Source of the DNA: Chlamydomonas sphaeroides
Taxonomy: Eukaryota > Chlorophyta > Chlorophyceae > Chlamydomonadales > Chlamydomonadaceae
NCBI GenBank assembly: GCA_001662425.1
Contig: BDDC01000101.1
Coordinates: forward strand, 895-64,894
Direction of reading: 5' to 3'
DNA length: 64,000 nt
This document shows, piece by piece, positions 57,585 through 64,000 of this stretch. A program made the position numbers and the translations under genes. Under the pieces are notes generated by a model. The model saw only the letters and a list, made by a program, of their open reading frames with translations, ran no database searches and had not been told where the DNA came from. The stretch's first letter is position 1. Every line of letters starts with the position of its first letter.

Positions 57585-60500
57585 ATGCTTTCAGTGTTGC
57601 TGCTGCTGCTGCTTGCAAGTATGGCGCTTGCAAACCGCGCGCTGGCGGGCGCGATGGAGGTCAGGGAACTCCAGGCAGCGTCGCGGCCGGCTTCACTCGA
57701 GCAGCAGCTCGAGGAGCGGGCGGCTATCTTTGCTGCGTCTGAGCAGCAGGTGGACCGGCGTATGCTGCAAGCGGTGAGCGAAGCGAACACTTTGGCGAAA
57801 GGCGTACCGCTGCCCTCGGTGCCCGTGTGGCTGTCTATCGATACGAAATGATCTGATGCTGCCATTGGCTTAATGATTGGAGGTGTTATGCTATATCGAA
57901 AAGCGGGGGGTTATGCACCTGCACCGTGCCTGATGCCAAACGGTTCCAGGCGGCAGTGCACCTCCGGTGCCCTCGCCTGCCAAGAGGATGCCGCCAGCTT
58001 GCTTGCCATGGTGGCGGCGAGTCTGGACTTTCTTCGCCGCGTTGCCGGCATGCCAAATGCCGCTGGCACGCCTTGTCGCGCCGCTATCCACAACAGCACT
58101 CATCCCAACGTACATGCATCATTCCTACACCACGTGTCGCTGTGTCGCGCATATTCGCCACGCGTCCACCCAGCTTCGCACGGACTCACAGCAACCGCGC
58201 GTCGCAATTGCGCGCGCCGCCAACCCCTTCCCTCCCCTCTCCCCGCCCCGCCACACGCTGCACCTTTTGGCACGTGCCACCCAGCAGCCTTTCATCCCCC
58301 CGCCCTCTAGCTGAATCCCTCTACTCCCGCCGCCGCCCTTGTGACCTGCAGCAAGGGCCCGGCCCCATCTCGCCGCTCGATCTGGAGACAGACCTCCGCT
58401 GGACCGCGCCCGACCTCAAGGCAAGCAGCGACACAGCTATTAGCATAACACAGCCCCGACACTGAGCACGGCTCGCCCTGCATGTCTAGGGGCCGCCACG
58501 GCCACCCTTGATCTTGGCATGTCGCCACCGGTGCCAAGCAGCTGGAGTTCCCGGTCTCCCCACACCTCCCCACGCCGCAAACCATGTGCACGCGGTCTAC
58601 TCCCCTCCGTGCCCAAAACCTCGAGCCTCCACTATATACTGCACCCTTGTGGCCCAGTCGCTACGAGATGCGACGGAAGCCGCCACCCGGCCTCGCGAGG
58701 CGTGCCGTGCCTGGCTCCTGCGCCGGGACCGCACGCCAGCACCGGAAGCTCCCTCCCCCGGTAACACATCCTCTTGCCAATGTTTTCCCCTGCTGCCATA
58801 CACATCCCCATCTGTCGTACATTTGCCGTACATCCAGGTCATCATCTTCATCGTCAACATGTGCAACAAGGGCGGCGGACCCGCGGCTACGCAGTCGGTG
58901 GGTCGCGCTGGGGCCGTGGGGAGCTGGCGGCAGGGCGCTGGGGATAGGATGATAACGGCAGGGGGATACTAGGCGGTGGGGCGATTTTGGTAATTGCAGC
59001 CCATGGCCGCGGGGTGGTGGGGCCGCCCCGCGACTGGAATGATGATGCAGGGGGCAGAGGCGGCACTGGGGCCGTGGCTCGCCTGCGTGGGCGGGCCGCA
59101 CAGCAGCCGCTGTCGTTGCTGGCGCCAGGCGGCGGTCCTCGCTGAGGGGCTCCCTCGCGGTCACGCAACGGATGCGTCGCGTGGCATAATGGGCCGGTTG
59201 GCCGGCGGGATGATGATGGCGCAGTGTGGCGATGCCCGTGCCCCCACCCCACCCAAAACACACACGCTTTCCCCTCCCGTCCCCCCTCCCCTTCCCCCTC
59301 CCCCCTTCCATCCCTCCGTCACCGCGCAGCAACTGTGGAGCCTGTTCAAGGACCGGGAGCTCAACCTGGCGGGCTACTGGGACACGTGCTCGTACGGCAC
59401 CACCAAGATCGACATTGACGGCTCGCTCATCGTGGGCCCACTCAACATGCCCTGCGCCGGCGTGGGTTCGCCCCAGATGGGCTCCGTGCCCTGGACCGTG
59501 ACCAGCTGCAAGAACCAAAACCCCTACGGCTGGTTCTACTGGTGAGCTCCATGATGACTATGTACATGTGTGCATATGACGTAGCGCTGCGCTGTGCTGC
59601 GTGTCATTGCGATGTCAAGTAAAGAACCCAAAACCCTACGGCTGGTTCTACTTGCGAGCTACTGGTCACACAACGGAGGGTGCGGGCCGCGTGTCCAGTC
59701 GGCCACGGGGGTTAGCCGGGTCGGCAAAGGGGCTGGAGCAGCCAGCCGCCAACAGCGGCAGGTTGCTGCCCAACGCCGCCAACAGCGGCAGGTTGCTGCC
59801 CAACGCCGCCAACAGCGGCAGGTTGCTGCCCAACGCCGCCAAGCTCGCCTCCCGCACCCTGCCCGCTGCGCCCACGCGCACACGCACAGGGCGGAGCAGT
59901 ATGCGATGAACGCGCTCAAGATCGACCTGTCGGCCTACAACCACCGAGTCATGCTCATGCCCAAGCTACACCAGACCTTCCAGGTGCGCTGCAACCTCAT
60001 GGCATGCAGCACGTAATACATGACAATGTGACACACAACACTGTGGTTATATGGCAATATCATGAAGTCATGTAATGCGCGCCACGACCACATGGCATGC
60101 AACAGGTAGCTATGCTGTAGCGCGTGTTGTCGTAATGCGATGATGGGGTGCGGGGACGCCTGTGCTCGCGATCCCGACCGTGCCGAGGCCTCCCCCAGCC
60201 CGAAACCCGCCACCGCAGCACGCGCTTCGACAGTGGCGCGCCCCCCGCTCACGCCCCGTCCCCCGGCCCCTGACGCTCCCCTTCGCCCCCACCGCTCTCG
60301 CAACCTCTACCCATTTCGTACCCCCAATCCCCAGGAGGCCGACTGCGACTGGGCGGGTATCTCCACCACAGGCCCCATCAATCCCGAGCCCATGAAGCCG
60401 CAGAACTACAAGGTGGGGCCCCCGGCGGGTGCGGGGTAGGGGTCGCGAGGGGGCAAGGCTGCACGTCTGTGGGTGTGCCGACCGCCGGCCACCGTTTGGC

Positions 60501-63500
60501 TACACAGCTGCCGGCCTGGCCCGAACCCCTCGGGCAAGCTGTCGGGGACCGCATGGGTGCCGAGTAGTCGAGCACGGTGCCGGTGCTTGCTGGCATAGGG
60601 TGCCAAGCTGCTAATGCTGATGCTCGTGCTGATGCTTGTGCCGATGCTTGTGCTGGTGCTAAAGCTCGTTCCCGTGGTTCCCGTAGCTTGCTGGCAGTGC
60701 GCCGACCTGCGCCCGCAACCCCGCCCGCCTGCCGCCCCCCTCGCGTGCTCCCCCGCCGCCGCCCTGCAGTACTCGTACACCTGGATCGCGGGCGACACGT
60801 GGGAGAGCCCCTGGCTGTGGATGCACGAGCTGGGGCACGCGCTGTGGCTGCACCACGCGGGCACGCCCACGCTGGTGAGATCCTTTCCATCACATCAACA
60901 CATGCTATCGATATGCGTGAAATGTGCTATCGATGATAAGTGTGTAATGCGCTGTGCTATGTATGCTAATCACATGTATGCGGCCCACGCGCTGTGGCTG
61001 TGCACCACGCCGGCACGCCCGCGCTGGTGACGCCCGCCAAAGTTGTTTGTTGCCGCAAATGGGAAGCCGACTGCATCAATGCCGCGTCAATTGCCGCGTC
61101 GCGGGGCACAGACGTGCACACACCTTGCCGCCCCGCAGGGCCACTAAGGCCAATGAGGCCCGCCGGACCCCGCCTCACACACATACCCTTGCCAAATGCC
61201 CCCCCCCCCCACACACACACATTATTTCTGAACACACAAACGCATGCGCACCACATCGAGCTGCCAGCCAGGCCGACATCAGTCAAAGCATCCGTGACAT
61301 CCCAGAACCTGTCCGTGCTGCCGTATTGCAGGAGTACGGCGACATCGGCAGCGCCATGGGCTCGTACCGGGGTTACGGCCTGCGCTGCTACAACCCGCCG
61401 CAGGTACGGTATGCCGTACTTGTACGGTGTACGGGCCGGCAGCCGTGCGGCGTCACGACGGCCAGGGGCCCTGGCCGCTGGTCGGTGACGGACGGCGGCG
61501 CCGCCGCTGCCGTCCCCCTGCACCCTGCGGCTGTTGGCGCGCTGGTCCCGACCCACCCCTTCGTCGCCCTCCCCTCCCCCTGCGTGCCCTCCAAGCGCCC
61601 CCCCCCCGGCCCCAACGCTCCTGTCCGGTGCCGCTCTACACCCCCGCTCACGCTGCCTCTCACAGATCTGGCAGCTGGGCTGGGGCTCGCCCTTTGTGCT
61701 CATAAAGCGCGGCGACCTGGCTCCAGGCAGGACGGTGAAGAAGTGGATCCCGGCCGCAGGCAGCGAGGTACGGCGGGCGGCGGTTGGGATGTGTAGGCGT
61801 TGCGAGGGGATGACAGTGTCCCCCTGGGGCGGCGGGGGGGGGCGGGCGGGGCGCGGGAGCGGCAGGGCCGGGCCGGGCACCTGCTGTTGGGCGCAGGCGA
61901 GGTGGGCGGGGCGTGTCGAGGCGCGGGTGGGCCGGGGGTGGGGTGGGGCCGGGGTGGGCTGGGCTGTGCGCGGTGTGAGCATGTGTGACCCACAGCCGAC
62001 TGCGTTGGCAAGGGTCCGCCCTGCTCTGCGCCCTTTTCGCGCCCGGCTCCTGCTCCTGCGACTTATCTGCTCGCTCCAACGCGATCCGTTCCAACCCAAC
62101 CCGCCGCAGTCGGACCACTTTATCCGCATGCCGCTGGGCGTGGGCGCCGGCGGGCAGGGCGACGGCAGCGGCGTGCCGGAGGGCTGCGCGGGCACCTACT
62201 GGATCAGCTACCGCACCTCGTGAGTGCCTAGGACAACATAATCCCTATCATTGTATGCGTAGTATATACATGATAAATAGTTGTAAATGGTACGGCTAGC
62301 GAAGCAGGGCGGGCGGCGGACTGGATCAGTCACGGCACCTCGTGAGACGCCCCTGGCTATGCTGTGGTACAATGCTATGCTGTACAGCTAGCATAAATGT
62401 TTTCATAGCAACTCGTGCACGTAATCGTCGGCGTCAGTTGCCGCGTGTCCCTGCCAGCGAGCTTCCTCAACTTGTTGGTGCGCACTCGATCTGTGACACC
62501 TGTTGTACGGATCATCGTCATGCCATGTACGGGCATGCATGTCATGCGCCCCTCTTGCCGGCCGTACACGTGCGCAGGTACCACAAGTACGACATGCCGT
62601 GGAAGGACATTGGCACGGGCGTGGCCATGGTACATCGCTGGGACGGCAACGCCTACTCATCCATCCACAAGCCCGTAAACATTGGCATGCTGCGAGTGCC
62701 TAACTCCAAGGCGCCCTCGGACGTGACGGTAAGCAAGCGCGCGCCACACACGTACAACCTGAAAATAAACACACATAACCTCGCGCGTGATTTACTAGAT
62801 CACGCTCCTCAAAGATGAGCACAAACAGACTCATAATTCTGCACACATGCAGCCTGCCGCGCCCCGCACGCCCTGCCGCTGTCCTGCTGTCATGCCCCAC
62901 CACACACCGCCCCCACCCGCAGCGCCTGTCCATGGAGCTGGCGGGCTGCCGCATCGTCATCACCGCGCAGGACATGTGGGAGCGTGAGTGCGGGGCCGGG
63001 GCCGGGGCCCATAGCCGCCGATCGATCGGGCCGCTGCCAGCCCCCCTGTGTGGGGGCCAGCCGGGCCCTGGCAGCCGGGGCGAAGGGGCAGCTGGGTGAC
63101 GGGGTGGCGGGCGTGCGGCGAGGCTGCAGGGGCTGCTGCTGGTCGGCCGGGGCCGGCGGGTAGCCCCCGGCCGCGCTGCCTGGCCGCCCCTGGCCTGTTG
63201 GCTGGCTTTTCAGTCGCGGAATCAGCATGCAGCTAGGCCACGATCTGTGCACGGCGCCGCGGTTGTCGGTTGTCGGTTATCGGTTATCGCGTGCTGGTTA
63301 TTGCGTGCGTGGGGTGTGCCGCCCGCAGAGTACGCGCTCATCGGTGTGTGCGTCAAGACCAGCGACGACACCACGGAGCGCAACTGCAACGACGGCGTGG
63401 ACAACGACTGGTGCGTGCGACGGCCTAGCCGTTGTGTGTTGGGGGGCGGTGGCGCAAGTCGCGACAGCGGCTGGCGGGGTGGCGGGGGTTGCGCACAGGG

Positions 63501-64000
63501 ACGGGCTGTGCGTGGCTGAGGCACAATCGGCGTTCGAGCAGCGGTGCCGCTCGGCCGCCGTCCTCAACGGCGGATCCCTCCCACCTTGTGCCGCAGCGAT
63601 GGCCTAACCGACGATAAGGACCCCGACTGCGGCGGCGGCGGAGGCGGAGGCGGCGGCGGCGGTGGCGGAGGCGGCGCACAGCACGGTGGCGGCGGCGGCG
63701 GCTCGGACAGCGGCTACGGCGGCGAGGGCGACGACGACGACGCGCTTCCGGATACGGCGCCCGGCCTCATCTACGAGGGCCTGCTGCATGTACGTAAAGC
63801 ACAAGCATACCTCGCCTGCGGCCGCGCCGGTACATGCATGCTGCCGTGACGCTGTTGTGGAAACCGCCCGCCGCTGCGCGACGTCGTACCGTACTCCCAT
63901 CACATACCCGAACATAGCACGCCTGATCTGCGTGTGCCGTATCTCCGTGCCGTACACCGTGCCGTACAGATCATGGGCATCAGCAAGAGCCCGCCACCGC
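57585..64000 (+). CDS. secreted gametolysin-type metalloprotease (peptidase M11), 3' end outside window
   Basis: Fifteen complete exons: 57585-57773, 58352-58420, 58539-58760, 58838-58897, 59330-59541, 59890-59983, 60335-60412, 60770-60874, 61332-61403, 61666-61767, 62110-62219, 62578-62728, 62923-62983, 63329-63410, 63597-63789. They give 600 codons; a sixteenth runs from 63970 past the window end. ATG 57585 opens a signal peptide (MLSVLLLLLLASMALANRAL). After a pro-region, the M11 pattern follows: VIIFIVNMCNKGG, SLFKDRELNLAGYWDTCSYG, EQYAMNALKIDLSAYNHRVM, YSYTWIAGDTWES, the zinc site HELGHALWLHH (His327, Glu328, His331, His337), EYGDIGSAMGSYRG, LRCYNPPQ and WQLGWGSP. Then comes CNDGVDNDCDGLTDDKDPDC, like MopE-type metal-binding repeats, and a Gly-rich stretch. 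Volvocine M11 enzymes digest cell-wall glycoproteins during gamete wall release or remodelling. The zinc motif has Trp where metzincins usually have Gly. The intron after 58420 is GC-AG. Confidence 0.92.
59510..59660. repeat. exon-edge duplication, M11 exon 5 donor
   Basis: CCCTACGGCTGGTTCTACT with similar flanks occurs at 59522 (true exon end, then GGTGAGC) and at 59634 in the intron (then TGCGAGC), offset 112 bp. The copy has lost the GT. Confidence 0.93.
59745..59840. repeat. 30-bp minisatellite, three perfect copies
   Basis: GCCGCCAACAGCGGCAGGTT-GCTGCCCAAC three times in M11 intron 5, with a partial fourth copy. Confidence 0.97.
59998..60105. repeat. short direct repeat flanking AT-rich segment in M11 intron 6
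   Basis: CATGGCATGCA.CA.GTA occurs at 59998 and 60091 (offset 93 bp), bracketing an AT-rich core just after the exon 6 donor. Confidence 0.75.
60836..61028. repeat. exon-edge duplication, M11 exon 8 (zinc site) donor
   Basis: CACGCGCTGTGGCTG.CACCACGC.GGCACGCCC.CGCTGGTGA occurs at 60836 (true exon encoding the zinc-binding helix plus donor) and at 60986, offset 150 bp. An AT-rich spacer lies between, and both copies keep CTGGTGA. Confidence 0.95.
62189..62350. repeat. exon-edge duplication, M11 exon 11 donor
   Basis: CTGGATCAG...C.GCACCTCGTGAG occurs at 62199-62224 (true exon end and donor) and at 62321-62346 in the intron, offset 122 bp. The donor is kept in both, and the spacer is AT-rich. 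Confidence 0.94.

Noticed and set aside
1..64000. tRNA, rRNA or other structured RNA genes
   Set aside because: None recognised by eye on either strand; a covariance-model scan was not possible.

Overview
This is nuclear DNA of a volvocine-type green alga (Chlamydomonas/Volvox relatives). The evidence is very high GC, intron-dense genes with standard GT-AG introns plus a few GC-AG introns, long Gly/Ala/Pro/Ser-rich protein insertions, TGTAA polyadenylation signals, and a gametolysin-type (peptidase M11) gene. Two runs of N are assembly gaps. Exon models were built by hand from splice signals, reading phase and family similarity. In seven of the eight gene models the phases close exactly; the exception is the 3' end of the PotD-like gene.

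Layout: (1) 65-3642 (+), C-terminal part of an unrecognised gene with tiny exons. (2) 3.6-11.3 kb, no secure gene, but scattered minus-strand coding-like pieces, possibly a decayed element. (3) 11285-12870 (+), secreted ML (MD-2/NPC2-like) lipid-binding protein. (4) 14175-19718 (+), VHS-GAT adaptor (TOM1-like, ESCRT-0-type) with a clathrin-box-like motif. (5) 19.7-22.3 kb, non-coding with a gap. (6) 22296-26926 (-), 1147-residue low-complexity protein of unknown function. (7) 27858-34686 (+), an intron-rich nuclear gene for a bacterial-type NAD+-dependent DNA ligase (LigA) with a probable chloroplast transit peptide. (8) 35922-42957 (-), CorA/MRS2-type Mg2+ transporter with a GMN motif, tail-to-tail with the ligase. 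(9) 43846-48283 (-), plastid PotD-like solute-binding protein with a Tat-like signal. (10) 48580-56097 (+), EF-hand protein with an 870-residue low-complexity tail. (11) 57585 to beyond the window (+), secreted M11 metalloprotease with a MopE-like acidic Cys motif.

Two observations stand out. First, many introns carry a diverged copy ('echo') of the neighbouring exon edge, often including the splice site. It usually lies about 90-160 bp away, commonly across an AT-rich stretch. I find it at about 19 exon edges in five genes on both strands. It looks like repeated duplication across exon-intron boundaries and bears on how introns grow or arise. Second, the LigA gene is unusual because eukaryotic nuclear genomes normally encode only ATP-dependent DNA ligases. 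Two plastid-directed candidates (LigA, PotD-like) and a Mg2+ transporter lie close together, but nothing in the sequence shows that they work together.
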